From positions 1 through 64,000 of the forward strand of contig NZ_JAAKEC010000016.1 in NCBI RefSeq assembly GCF_011038975.1: a stretch of DNA of 64,000 nt, given 5' to 3'. Under the pieces are notes generated by a model. That model did not search any database. It worked only from the letters and a program-made list of their open reading frames with translations, and was not told the DNA's origin. Shown one piece after another: positions 15,035-22,464 of this stretch. Within the stretch, counting starts at the first letter, position 1. Each line of letters starts with the position of its first letter. Made by a program: the position numbers and the translations under genes. This DNA comes from Adlercreutzia sp. ZJ176. Lineage in GTDB: Bacteria > Actinomycetota > Coriobacteriia > Coriobacteriales > Eggerthellaceae.

Positions 15035-15499
15035 TCACCCCTGCAGGACTTCTTTTCGCGGCCTTCCTGCGCTGCACGGGTCGGCTTTCCGCTGCTTGAT
15101 GGACTCGACGCTCACGTAGGTTCTCCTGCCGTTGCGGTAGCCGTCAAGCAGCCCCGCGTCAATCATGTGGGTTACGCGTCCTGCTGAAATGCCCAGATCA
15201 CGCGCGGCTTGGGCGGCTGACACAACCTTGCCGCGTACGACATAGCTCTCGTCTGTCTCAAAGAAGACGGCTATGACGATCTCCCCGTCGCCGGCTTCGT
15301 GGCCGATGTGCGAGATGGGAACCTCATCTCCGTGCAGCAGCAGGGATGCCACATAGGTCCTCATCGCATCAGCCATCATGCTCGCAGCTTCGTTTATCGT
15401 GCTGCCTTCGCTCACGCATCCGGGAAGGTCAGGTGCGTCAACCCAGTAGCCGCCCTCTTCCGCAGCGTGAAACACGGCATCGTAGATGTACTTTCCCAT
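15035..15499 (-). CDS. hicB: HicB antitoxin with C-terminal helix-turn-helix
   Basis: A 154-residue protein. The N-terminal part (YIYDAVFHAAEEGGYWVDAP, DLPGCVSEGSTINEAASMMA) is a HicB partial RNase H fold. The C-terminal part (VVSAAQAARDLGISAGRVTH, MIDAGLLDGYRNGRRTYVSV) is an excisionase/MerR-like helix-turn-helix. Usual HicB proteins carry a ribbon-helix-helix or XRE domain instead. The ATG at 15499 has an AAGGAAG site. It follows hicA by 24 bases. The DNA-binding part closely resembles the independent protein at 6858-7106. Confidence 0.88.
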   Translation of the reverse strand: MGKYIYDAVFHAAEEGGYWVDAPDLPGCVSEGSTINEAASMMADAMRTYVASLLLHGDEVPISHIGHEAGDGEIVIAVFFETDESYVVRGKVVSAAQAARDLGISAGRVTHMIDAGLLDGYRNGRRTYVSVESIKQRKADPCSAGRPRKEVLQG

Positions 15500-15522
15500 G
15501 ATGCTTCCTTTCGGGGGGGCGC

Positions 15523-15711
15523 CTACAGCCAGCCTGCGCATTTTGCTATCGCCCGGTAGGTGCCCAGCTTGACTTCCTTGCTCGACGTGGGAACGGAAAC
15601 GGTCCGCCCGTCCTTCCTGAATACGAGGTGGCTTCCTTTGCCAGTCTGCTCTTCCCAGCCTTCTTTTCGCAGCCTCTTTACGATCTCCTTGACCTCCTGC
15701 TCCTTCGGCAT
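15523..15711 (-). CDS. hicA: HicA mRNA interferase toxin
   Basis: A 62-residue double-stranded-RNA-binding-fold toxin: KEIVKRLRKEGWEEQTGKGS, HLVFRKDGRTVSVPTSSKEV. The 'GSH' histidine and following VP..s.kev are the HicA active site signature; it cleaves mRNA and tmRNA. The ATG at 15711 is preceded by AGAAGG. The operon has a clear promoter just upstream and the order hicA-hicB. Confidence 0.92.
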   Translation of the reverse strand: MPKEQEVKEIVKRLRKEGWEEQTGKGSHLVFRKDGRTVSVPTSSKEVKLGTYRAIAKCAGWL

Positions 15712-15742
15712 GCCAGTTCGCCTTCTCTCGGATGGCAAATAT

Positions 15743-15770
15743 ATTATAAAGTGTTGCTATTTTTAATCAA
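15743..15770 (-). promoter_or_regulatory. Promoter of hicAB
   Basis: On the minus strand TTGATT (15765-15770), 16 bases, TATAAT (15743-15748), about 30 bases before the hicA ATG. Confidence 0.7.
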
Positions 15771-15808
15771 GGTCTCAAGATTGCGTATAGTCAAGGGTAA
15801 AACGCATG

Positions 15809-15837
15809 TTGCGAGAAAAGCTCGACTCAATAATAAT
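15809..15837 (+). promoter_or_regulatory. Possible promoter of the ECF sigma operon
   Basis: TTGCGA (15809-15814), a 17-base spacer and AATAAT (15832-15837) in an otherwise AT-rich stretch 75 bases ahead of the sigma factor start. Confidence 0.5.
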
Positions 15838-15911
15838 ACAAATGTTCTAGTAGATATAGAGGAGCGCGAAGATTTCTTGCAACGATAGGGGCGCGGGCTG
15901 CGAATATAGGA

Positions 15912-16520
15912 GTGAAGGGCGGTGAGGTGGTGGGAGGGAAGGCGACAGACGCGAAGGGCACCCGTGACATGCGCGGGCTGAGCAGCGCGCGGGAGCGGAA
16001 GCTCATCCGTGATGTGCAGCGGCGGGGATCGCGCGAGGCGGCCGAGGAGCTCGTGCGCGCGTACTACGACGAGGTGTATGTGTTCGCGTTTCGCCAGTGC
16101 GGGCGCAAAGAAGATGCGCTTGACCTGACGCAGGGCATTTTCGTGGCGGCGCTGCATTCCCTTCCGCGATTCGACCACCGCCGCGCTTCGTTTCGCACAT
16201 GGCTCTACCGCATCGCCGCGCACAAGGTCATTGACGCGCGGCGGCGCGTGCGCGCCGACGTCGCCCCGCTCGGCGACGCTGACGTGCCTGACGGGCAGGA
16301 CTTCGCGGCTCAGGCGTGCGACCGCGTGCTGCTTGAGCAGATCGAGTCCTATGTCTGCGCGCTCGACGCTGAATCGCAGGCGGTGTATCGGCTGAGGCTG
16401 TATGCCGAGCGTACGTTTCCCGAGATCGCCGAAGCGCTTGGGATGTCAGAGCCTGCCGTCAAGGCGCGGTACTACCGATTGACGGCCCGCTTGAGGAAGG
16501 AGTTCGGATCCCATGAATGA
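15912..16520 (+). CDS. ECF-type RNA polymerase sigma factor
   Basis: A 202-residue sigma-70-family protein. Region 2 runs from about residue 42 (EELVRAYYDEVYVFAFRQCG, DALDLTQGIFVAALHSLPRF with the 'f.a.f.tWLyrIA.n' segment RASFRTWLYRIAAHKVIDAR). Region 4 is VYRLRLYAERTFPEIAEALG, MSEPAVKARYYRLTARLRKE, a helix-turn-helix that reads -35 elements. There is no region 1 or 3. The downstream gene overlaps by 8 bases and encodes a membrane protein, which suggests a sigma/anti-sigma pair controlling the following ABC exporter. Confidence 0.9.
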   Translation: MKGGEVVGGKATDAKGTRDMRGLSSARERKLIRDVQRRGSREAAEELVRAYYDEVYVFAFRQCGRKEDALDLTQGIFVAALHSLPRFDHRRASFRTWLYRIAAHKVIDARRRVRADVAPLGDADVPDGQDFAAQACDRVLLEQIESYVCALDAESQAVYRLRLYAERTFPEIAEALGMSEPAVKARYYRLTARLRKEFGSHE

Positions 16521-17313
16521 TCCCGTAGCCAAAAGCGTGTGGGGTGCGATGGGCGCGCCTGGCGCTGCGGACCTGCCCAGCGCTGCGGAGCGCGAGCGCA
16601 GCATCGCCGTCATCGTGGATGCGGCGCTGCCCGCGCGCATGGGCCTGTGCGCACAGCTTGCGAACCTCTTGCACGAGGTGCCTGTTCGCGAGTTTGTCTT
16701 CGGCGTGGAGGACTGCCTCTTTCTGGCTCTTGTTGCATCGGCGCTCGTGTTTGCGCCCGCCGTTCTCGCCGTCGCACAGCAGGGTGACCTGCTCGCGCCT
16801 TTGCTCTTCGTCTGCTCGCCCCTTCTGTACGCCTTGGCAAGCGTGCTCGTTCGCTGGAAGGAGTCGATGCGCAAGGTGCTCGAGTGGCGGCTGACCTGCC
16901 GCGTCTCCCCTCAGGCGTTCGACGCGCTGCGCATGCTGCTGTTCGGCGGCGCATCGACGGCATCATCTGTGGCGCTTGCGCTCGCTTTGTGGGGTGTGAC
17001 AGGACAGCGGATGTCGCTCGTCTGGCTTCTGGCGCTGGCGTGCTCGAGCCTGTTCGCGTACGCCGCCGCAGCGCTTGCGTGCGAGCGGTTTGCGCGGGGA
17101 GGGTGGGCTTGCCTTGTGCCGCCAGTCGCATGGGCGCTCGTGGGCATGGTGCTCGTGGCGTTTCAGCCGGCTTCGTCGGCGCTTGGGCAGGTGCCCCTCG
17201 CGGTGCTCGTGGTCGTGGCCGCGGGTGCGGCCTTCGTCTACGTCGGTGAGCTGCGGCGCTGCGTCCTGCGGCCAGTGGAAGGAGGCATGGCATGCTGCAA
17301 GTCGATCATGTGA
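16513..17313 (+). CDS. Membrane protein, possible anti-sigma factor
   Basis: A 266-residue protein of unknown family. The N-terminal 75 residues are soluble, and six or so hydrophobic segments follow (for example LFLALVASALVFAPAVLAVA, SSVALALALWGVTGQ, LAVLVVVAAGAAFVYVGELR). Overlap with the sigma gene and its position before an ABC ATPase suggest a membrane sensor or anti-sigma role. No zinc-anti-sigma HxxxCxxC motif is visible. The ATPase gene begins inside its last codons. Confidence 0.6.
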   Translation: MNDPVAKSVWGAMGAPGAADLPSAAERERSIAVIVDAALPARMGLCAQLANLLHEVPVREFVFGVEDCLFLALVASALVFAPAVLAVAQQGDLLAPLLFVCSPLLYALASVLVRWKESMRKVLEWRLTCRVSPQAFDALRMLLFGGASTASSVALALALWGVTGQRMSLVWLLALACSSLFAYAAAALACERFARGGWACLVPPVAWALVGMVLVAFQPASSALGQVPLAVLVVVAAGAAFVYVGELRRCVLRPVEGGMACCKSIM

Positions 17314-18260
17314 CGAAGCGTTTCGGAGGGGTGACGGTGCTCGAAGACGTCTCGCTCGTCTTTGGGCCAGGGGTGTACGGGCTTCTGGCGCCGAATGGCG
17401 CGGGCAAGACGACGCTCGTGAAGATGCTGGTCACCTTGATGGCCCCCACGGAAGGTCGCATCCTGTGGAACGGGGAGGACGCGCTTTGCCTGGGGGAGGA
17501 GTATCGCGCGTGCTTCGGCTATCTTCCGCAGGAGCTCGGCTTCTATCCCCGTTACACGCCTCGACGGTTTCTGCGCTATGTCGCGACGCTGCAGCGCATG
17601 CCGCGCGCGCAGGCTGATGCGCGCATCGACCGCCTGCTTGACGCGGTTGGCCTGTGGGACGTGGCTGATCGGAAGATGCGCGAGTTCTCGGGTGGGATGC
17701 TGCGCCGTGTGGGCATTGCCCAGGCGCTTCTCCGCGACCCCCAGCTTCTCGTGCTTGACGAGCCCACGGCGGGCCTCGACCCGCGCGAGCGCGTGCGGTT
17801 CCGCAACCTTGTGCGCGCGGTAGCGGACGATCGCATCGTCATCATGTCCACGCATGTCGTGTCCGACGTGGAGGCCATCGCCGATGAGATCGTCTTGCTG
17901 AAGGACGGTCGAGTGCTTGCCTGCGAGCCTCCGGCGAGCGTATGCGCGCGGGCGGCGGGCAGGGTGTTCGAGGTGCCCCTGCCTGCGCCGCTCCCGTCTG
18001 CGTTGAGGCCGGTTCTGGGGCAGGCTTCGCCTGCGCCGCTCCCGTCGGGATGGCGGGTCTTGAGCGAGCGCCAACGCGGCGGGCATGTCGTCACGCGCAT
18101 CGCATGTGACGAAGGCGGCGCAGGCACGGCATGTCCGCCTGTCGGTGCCGTTCCCGTTGAGCCATGTTTGGAGGATGCGTTTCTGTATCTGTATGACGAC
18201 GGGTTGGAGAAGGGCTCTTCCTTCGCTTGGACGGGCCGAGAAGGGGGCGTGACGGTATGA
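17292..18260 (+). CDS. ABC transporter ATP-binding protein
   Basis: A 322-residue ABC ATPase: Walker [14 protein letters not shown]-loop YLPQELGFYP, signature EFSGGMLRRVGIAQALL, Walker B LLVLDEPTAG, and switch IMSTHVV. An additional 110-residue C-terminal region (from about 210) is typical of drug or lantibiotic export subunits. It overlaps the upstream membrane gene by 22 bases and ends in an ATGA overlap with the permease. It likely powers export of a peptide or drug together with the permease. Confidence 0.92.
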   Translation: MLQVDHVTKRFGGVTVLEDVSLVFGPGVYGLLAPNGAGKTTLVKMLVTLMAPTEGRILWNGEDALCLGEEYRACFGYLPQELGFYPRYTPRRFLRYVATLQRMPRAQADARIDRLLDAVGLWDVADRKMREFSGGMLRRVGIAQALLRDPQLLVLDEPTAGLDPRERVRFRNLVRAVADDRIVIMSTHVVSDVEAIADEIVLLKDGRVLACEPPASVCARAAGRVFEVPLPAPLPSALRPVLGQASPAPLPSGWRVLSERQRGGHVVTRIACDEGGAGTACPPVGAVPVEPCLEDAFLYLYDDGLEKGSSFAWTGREGGVTV

Positions 18261-19489
18261 GGCTGCTTCTCTGTGAGATGCGCAAGATATGGCGTCCGGG
18301 TCTGATCGTGGTCATCGTGGCGCTTGGCTTGGCGTACTGGGTGACGGTCGCGAGCTTTGACCTGCGCTACCTGAACAACGGCCCTTATTTCCAGGCTGAT
18401 GCTGCGTTGGCCGAAGGCTGGCTCGAGGAGTTTGGTCTCACCATGGAGCCCGAGGAGCGCGCGCAGCTCGACGCGCGGCTGGAAAGGGAGATCGCTGCGT
18501 TCGACGAGCAGGTGGCCGACTTGCCGGAGGCGGTTGAAGCGGGCATTGACGGCTACGCGGCGTATCGGGCTGCTCTGTCGGAGCGGCCGCCCGAGGGGGA
18601 TCTCCCGCGTGACGCGGACCTTGCCCGGGTGCTTGCTTCGAAGACGAACTATCCGACGATCCAGCAGCTCGAGTTGTTCATGGAGTCCTATGACATGACG
18701 GAGGAGGCTGCCGCTGCGCGTGCTGCCGAGGCGTCGGACGTCGCTGATGCGCCATGGAGCGGCGGCCTCGTTGGGCCGCGGGCGGCTGCCGTCGACCAAC
18801 GCATGCTCGCGGCGCACGAAGGAGGCGAGCGCGGGTTCCTGCCGCACGGCATGCTCGAGCGCGTTATGAGCTACGCGGGGCATCTGGCGTCGTGGACGGT
18901 GCTGAGCGTGATCCTGCTGCTCATACCCGTGATGACGCGCGATCGGCTGCACGGCACGTGCGTCATCCAGCGAACGTCGCGCGCGGGGCGCGAAAGCGTG
19001 CGCGCGCAGATCGCGGCAGGCATGTCGTCGGCGGCGCTGCTCGCACTGGCGAACGTGGTGGCGTGGGGCGTCCCGCTTGCGCTCAGCGGCACGCTGGCGC
19101 TTGCGAGCTGCCCGCTCCTCAACTACGCGAACAGCTTCTACGTGCCGTGGCTGAGTGTGACGTACGGGCAGTATCTGCTGATTCTCGCGGTGCTGACGGT
19201 GGCTTGGGGGCTCGTTGCCGCTGCGGGCGCGCTCTTCCTCTCGCAGCTCAGCGACAACTACGTGTCCGCGCTGCTGAAGGCATTGCCGCTGTTCGCCGTG
19301 CTCGGGATGGTGCTTGCGCCGTGGGCGACGGAGGGGGCGCTCATGATCCGGGATGTGGTTCCTGGCTCGTCGGTGCTCATGCCCTGCGGCATGGAGGTGG
19401 CCGTCCTGGTCGTGCTTCTCGCCGTCGGGGCGGTTCTGCTTGCGCGCCTCGCGCGAAGTTGGGAAGCGCCAGCGCGCGAGGAATGGTGA
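18257..19489 (+). CDS. ABC-2-type transporter permease
   Basis: A 410-residue membrane protein. Helix one (LIVVIVALGLAYWVTVASF) is followed by a long extracytoplasmic region of about 150 residues rich in acidic helices, then five further hydrophobic segments (LASWTVLSVILLLIPVMT through VAVLVVLLAVGAVLLARLAR). This is the topology of bacitracin-, lantibiotic- or multidrug-type ABC-2 permeases. ATG 18257 overlaps the ATPase stop by 4 bases. Substrate unknown. Confidence 0.8.
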   Translation: MRLLLCEMRKIWRPGLIVVIVALGLAYWVTVASFDLRYLNNGPYFQADAALAEGWLEEFGLTMEPEERAQLDARLEREIAAFDEQVADLPEAVEAGIDGYAAYRAALSERPPEGDLPRDADLARVLASKTNYPTIQQLELFMESYDMTEEAAAARAAEASDVADAPWSGGLVGPRAAAVDQRMLAAHEGGERGFLPHGMLERVMSYAGHLASWTVLSVILLLIPVMTRDRLHGTCVIQRTSRAGRESVRAQIAAGMSSAALLALANVVAWGVPLALSGTLALASCPLLNYANSFYVPWLSVTYGQYLLILAVLTVAWGLVAAAGALFLSQLSDNYVSALLKALPLFAVLGMVLAPWATEGALMIRDVVPGSSVLMPCGMEVAVLVVLLAVGAVLLARLARSWEAPAREEW

Positions 19490-19526
19490 GCGCCATTTTA
19501 ACTCTCGGCTTTGCAATCAACGAAAA

Positions 19527-19553
19527 AGGCCAGAGCAAATAACGCTCTGGCCT
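19527..19553 (-). terminator. Bidirectional hairpin terminator
   Basis: AGGCCAGAGC, a seven-base loop and GCTCTGGCCT pair perfectly. On the minus strand it is followed by TTTTTC and ends the tRNA-Val transcript; on the plus strand it follows the ABC operon. Confidence 0.88.
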
Positions 19554-19561
19554 GTTGTTCA

Positions 19562-19636
19562 TGGTGGTCGCTACAGGATTTGAACCTGTGACCCCCGCCG
19601 TGTGAAGGCGATGCTCTCCCGCTGAGCCAAGCGACC
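19562..19636 (-). tRNA. tRNA-Val (CAC)
   Basis: Acceptor GGTCGCT pairs with AGCGACC, the anticodon loop is TTCACAC (anticodon CAC), the T-arm is CAGGTTCAAATCCTG and CCA is encoded. Confidence 0.96.
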
Positions 19637-19753
19637 GAATATGCTGCCGTCTCTCAACGGCGTTTGACTATGATAACGGCACTTCGCCTCGAGCGCAAGC
19701 CCCTTTCTCCGCTTTCTCGCGATTTTTTGCGCAAGGCGCGCCGGCGTGGCGAT

Positions 19754-19761
19754 GCTATACT
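19754..19761 (+). promoter_or_regulatory. Extended -10 promoter element for trpS
   Basis: The TGCTATACT arrangement (TG, one base, TATACT) lies about 75 bases before trpS. No matching -35 hexamer is obvious at the usual spacing, which fits an extended -10 promoter. Confidence 0.5.
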
Positions 19762-19834
19762 ATTTTGTCGGGTTTGAACTCATGTGCGCGCGGTCGCCAA
19801 GCGCCGCGCGTGCTGGCGAAAGAGAGAGACAGAC

Positions 19835-20893
19835 ATGGCATCCGACATGACATCCGACACCTTCCTGGCCTCCAAGAAGATCAGCGACGAGATCAAGGCC
19901 GACCTGGCCGTGCATCCCGAGAAGTACACCATGCTCACGGGCGACCGCCCCACGGGGCGCCTGCACATGGGCCATTACTTCGGCACCATCCGCGAGCGCG
20001 TGCGCCTGCAAGACGCCGGCATCACCACGCGCATCATCATCGCCGACTACCAGGTGATCACCGACCGCGACACCACCGAGCACATCGCCGACAACGTGCA
20101 CAACATGGTGATCGACTATCTGGCCTGCGGCATCGACCCGGAGAAGACCATCATCTTCACGCACTCGGCCATACCGGCCTTGAACCAGCTCATGCTGCCG
20201 TTTCTGTCGCTCGTCACCGAGGCTGAGCTGCAGCGCAACCCCACCGTGAAGGCCGAGCAGGAGGCGAGCGGGCACGCGCTCACGGGGCTTCTGCTCACCT
20301 ACCCCGTGCACCAGGCGTGCGACATCCTGTTCTGCAAGGGCAACATCGTGCCGGTCGGCAAGGACCAGCTGCCGCACATCGAGCAGACGCGCCAGATCGC
20401 GCGCCGCTTCAACGAGCGCTACGGCCGCGTGTTCCCCGAGCCGCACGGCCTTCTGACCGACGCCGTGGAGATCCCCGGGCTTGACGGCCGCAAGATGTCG
20501 AAGAGCTACGGCAACTCCATCGCGCTGTCGGCCACGGCTGAGGAGACCGCCAAGCTCATCAAGAAGTCCAAGACCGACTCCGAGCGCTTCATCACGTTCG
20601 ACAAGGAGAACCGCCCTGGCGTGTCGGCCCTGCTCACCACGGCGGCGCTGTGCACCGGCCGCACCGAGGTGGAGATCGCCGAGGAGATCGGCAACGACGG
20701 CTCGGGTGCGCTCAAGAAGTACGTGACCGAAGCCGTGAACGCCTACCTGGCCCCCATCCGCGCGCGCCGCGAGGAGCTCGCCGCGCGCCCCGCGTTCATC
20801 CGCGAGGTGCTTGCCGAGGGCAACCGCCGCGCCAACGAGCTGGCGAACGCCACCCTCGACCAGGTGCGCGAAGCCATGGGCATGGTGTACTAG
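19835..20893 (+). CDS. trpS: Tryptophanyl-tRNA synthetase
   Basis: A 352-residue class I synthetase. The HIGH-like motif is GRLHMGHYFG (within TGDRPTGRLHMGHYFGTIRE) and the KMSKS motif is GRKMSKSYGN. The tryptophan-pocket region around ADYQVITDR and the YPVHQACDIL segment match TrpRS. It charges tRNA-Trp. ATG 19835 is chosen (GAGAGA-rich leader) rather than the GTG at 19784. No T-box or trp attenuator is visible in the short leader. It is a single-gene unit. Confidence 0.96.
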   Translation: MASDMTSDTFLASKKISDEIKADLAVHPEKYTMLTGDRPTGRLHMGHYFGTIRERVRLQDAGITTRIIIADYQVITDRDTTEHIADNVHNMVIDYLACGIDPEKTIIFTHSAIPALNQLMLPFLSLVTEAELQRNPTVKAEQEASGHALTGLLLTYPVHQACDILFCKGNIVPVGKDQLPHIEQTRQIARRFNERYGRVFPEPHGLLTDAVEIPGLDGRKMSKSYGNSIALSATAEETAKLIKKSKTDSERFITFDKENRPGVSALLTTAALCTGRTEVEIAEEIGNDGSGALKKYVTEAVNAYLAPIRARREELAARPAFIREVLAEGNRRANELANATLDQVREAMGMVY

Positions 20894-21017
20894 TCGCAAG
20901 CCCTCCTGCGGGATGCGAGATCGGCAGCGCGTCGCAAGAGAGGAAGAAAATCATCATACGATGCGGGTCTATTTCATGCCAATGATTGCGGGCGAGTTCT
21001 CCTTAGTCAGGCGCTGC

Positions 21018-22145
21018 TTATGAGCGTGCGATGGCTTCTTTGAACCAGCGGCCGGCCTCGGAGAGGTCGGCTTCTGCCCAGCCTGACGTCGCCTGCGTGC
21101 CAGGCGCGATGAGGGCGGACGTCTCGTTCTTGTTCGAGAGGCTCCATGCGACGAAGCTCACGTTGCGGCTGTTCAGCAGGTTGAGCCACGTTGCGGCCGA
21201 GTCTCCGTCGATGTGCCCGTTGCCCGAGGCGTCGGTGATGCTGCACTCGCTCACGAACGCGGGCACGCCGGCGTCGAGCGCGCGCATGAGCTTCTCGCGG
21301 ATGCCGTCCTTGTGCGTGGCGGCGTAGAAGTGCAGCGTGTACATGACGTTAGGATCGTCGATGCGGTTGCCGATCACTTCGTCGATGTCCTGCGACCAGG
21401 TGTTGGTGCCTACGAGCACCACGGCATCGGGGTCGTGGGCGCGGATGGCGTCGAGCGCCGCCTCCGCATAGGGCTTGATGACGGTGGAAAACGGCGAGCT
21501 TTGCGGCTCGTTGCATACCTCGTAGATCACGTTGTCGCTCTCGGCGTAGCGTGAGGCCACGGTGTCGAAGAACTCGAGCGCCTCCGCCTGATGCGCGGTC
21601 GGGTTGCCGTCGCTCAAGATGTGCCAGTCGATGATGACGTACAGATCTGCTGCCGTGGCCGCGCGCACGCCCTCGTCGATGAGCGCGAGGAGCGCCGATC
21701 GGTCGCCGTCCGTGCAGTACCCGCCGCTCTCGGCCGTGTACATCGCCAGGCGCACGACGTTGGCGCCCCAGTCTTCGCGCAGTGTGGCGAACGCGTCGGC
21801 GTTCACGTATTGCGGGAACCATGCCAGCCCGTGTGTGCTCACGCCGCGCAGCTGCACGGGGTTGCCCTGCTCGTCGGCGAGCCCGGTGCCCTCCACGTGC
21901 AGCTTGCCGGCCTTGGAGAACGCTGCGACGTTGTTGGAGGCTGCGTCTGCAGCTGCCCCCTCGCCTGCGGTTGCGTTTGTCGGCGGGCGCACCGGCTCGG
22001 GGTCTGCGGGCTGGCAGCTGGTGAGGCTGAAGGCGAGGGCGGCGGCGATCAGGAGCGCGAAGGCGGCTGCGAGGACGGCGGTTCTGCCGGCAGACGCCGG
22101 AAGGGCGGTGCTGGCGGGTCGGGCGCAAAGCGGCGGGCGGATCAT
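21018..22145 (-). CDS. Glycoside hydrolase family 5 lipoprotein (endoglucanase-like)
   Basis: A 375-residue exported protein. The N-terminus has a signal peptide with lipobox LTSC (about residues 41-44), then a linker of Ala/Pro/Thr. The catalytic domain has RGVSTHGLAWFPQYV, VIIDWHILSDGNP, the acid/base VIYEVCNEPQ and the nucleophile motif AFVSECSITD; these two glutamates are the GH5 pair. GH5 enzymes cut beta-1,4-glucans or mannans. Start codon precedes the signal peptide with an AGAGGAACC leader. Such a secreted glycanase is unexpected in an asaccharolytic coriobacterium. There is no carbohydrate-binding module or polysaccharide transporter nearby. Confidence 0.88.
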   Translation of the reverse strand: MIRPPLCARPASTALPASAGRTAVLAAAFALLIAAALAFSLTSCQPADPEPVRPPTNATAGEGAAADAASNNVAAFSKAGKLHVEGTGLADEQGNPVQLRGVSTHGLAWFPQYVNADAFATLREDWGANVVRLAMYTAESGGYCTDGDRSALLALIDEGVRAATAADLYVIIDWHILSDGNPTAHQAEALEFFDTVASRYAESDNVIYEVCNEPQSSPFSTVIKPYAEAALDAIRAHDPDAVVLVGTNTWSQDIDEVIGNRIDDPNVMYTLHFYAATHKDGIREKLMRALDAGVPAFVSECSITDASGNGHIDGDSAATWLNLLNSRNVSFVAWSLSNKNETSALIAPGTQATSGWAEADLSEAGRWFKEAIARS

Positions 22146-22464
22146 GGGGTGGTTCCTCTCTCGTGCGCCCGGTATGCCCTGGTGACGCGCTTGCGCGCGT
22201 GGGCACGAGGCGGGCGCTCTTCTTTTCGCCTCCTATGGTAAACCATCGCGGCGTGCTTGCGCGTGCTGCAAGGGTGAGGGGTGGCGTGAACCTCGCGCCT
22301 GCGCTTCGCCCCGCGTTCGCCGAAAAACCCTTATAATCAATCTTTACGACGAAAACCGGCCTTGCGGCGAGCTGGGCTGGCTGGCCAAGAACCGGCCCGG
22401 CGCGCCGCCAGGCCGCTCGGTCGGCTGAGACGAACTGACAAACCAACCAAGCAGAGGCACCTCC
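22146..22464. promoter_or_regulatory. Divergent promoter region between GH5 gene and ABC-F gene
   Basis: A TATAAT box (22332-22337, plus) precedes a leader of about 125 bases before the ABC-F start. The leader contains GGCTGGCC/CCGGCC pairing segments. Long structured leaders are common for ABC-F genes, but no clear leader peptide or attenuator is seen. Nothing else is recognised in this gap. Confidence 0.5.

Noticed and set aside
19637-19834. T-box or attenuator ahead of trpS
   Set aside because: No T-box core, leader peptide with Trp codons or terminator/antiterminator pair is visible.
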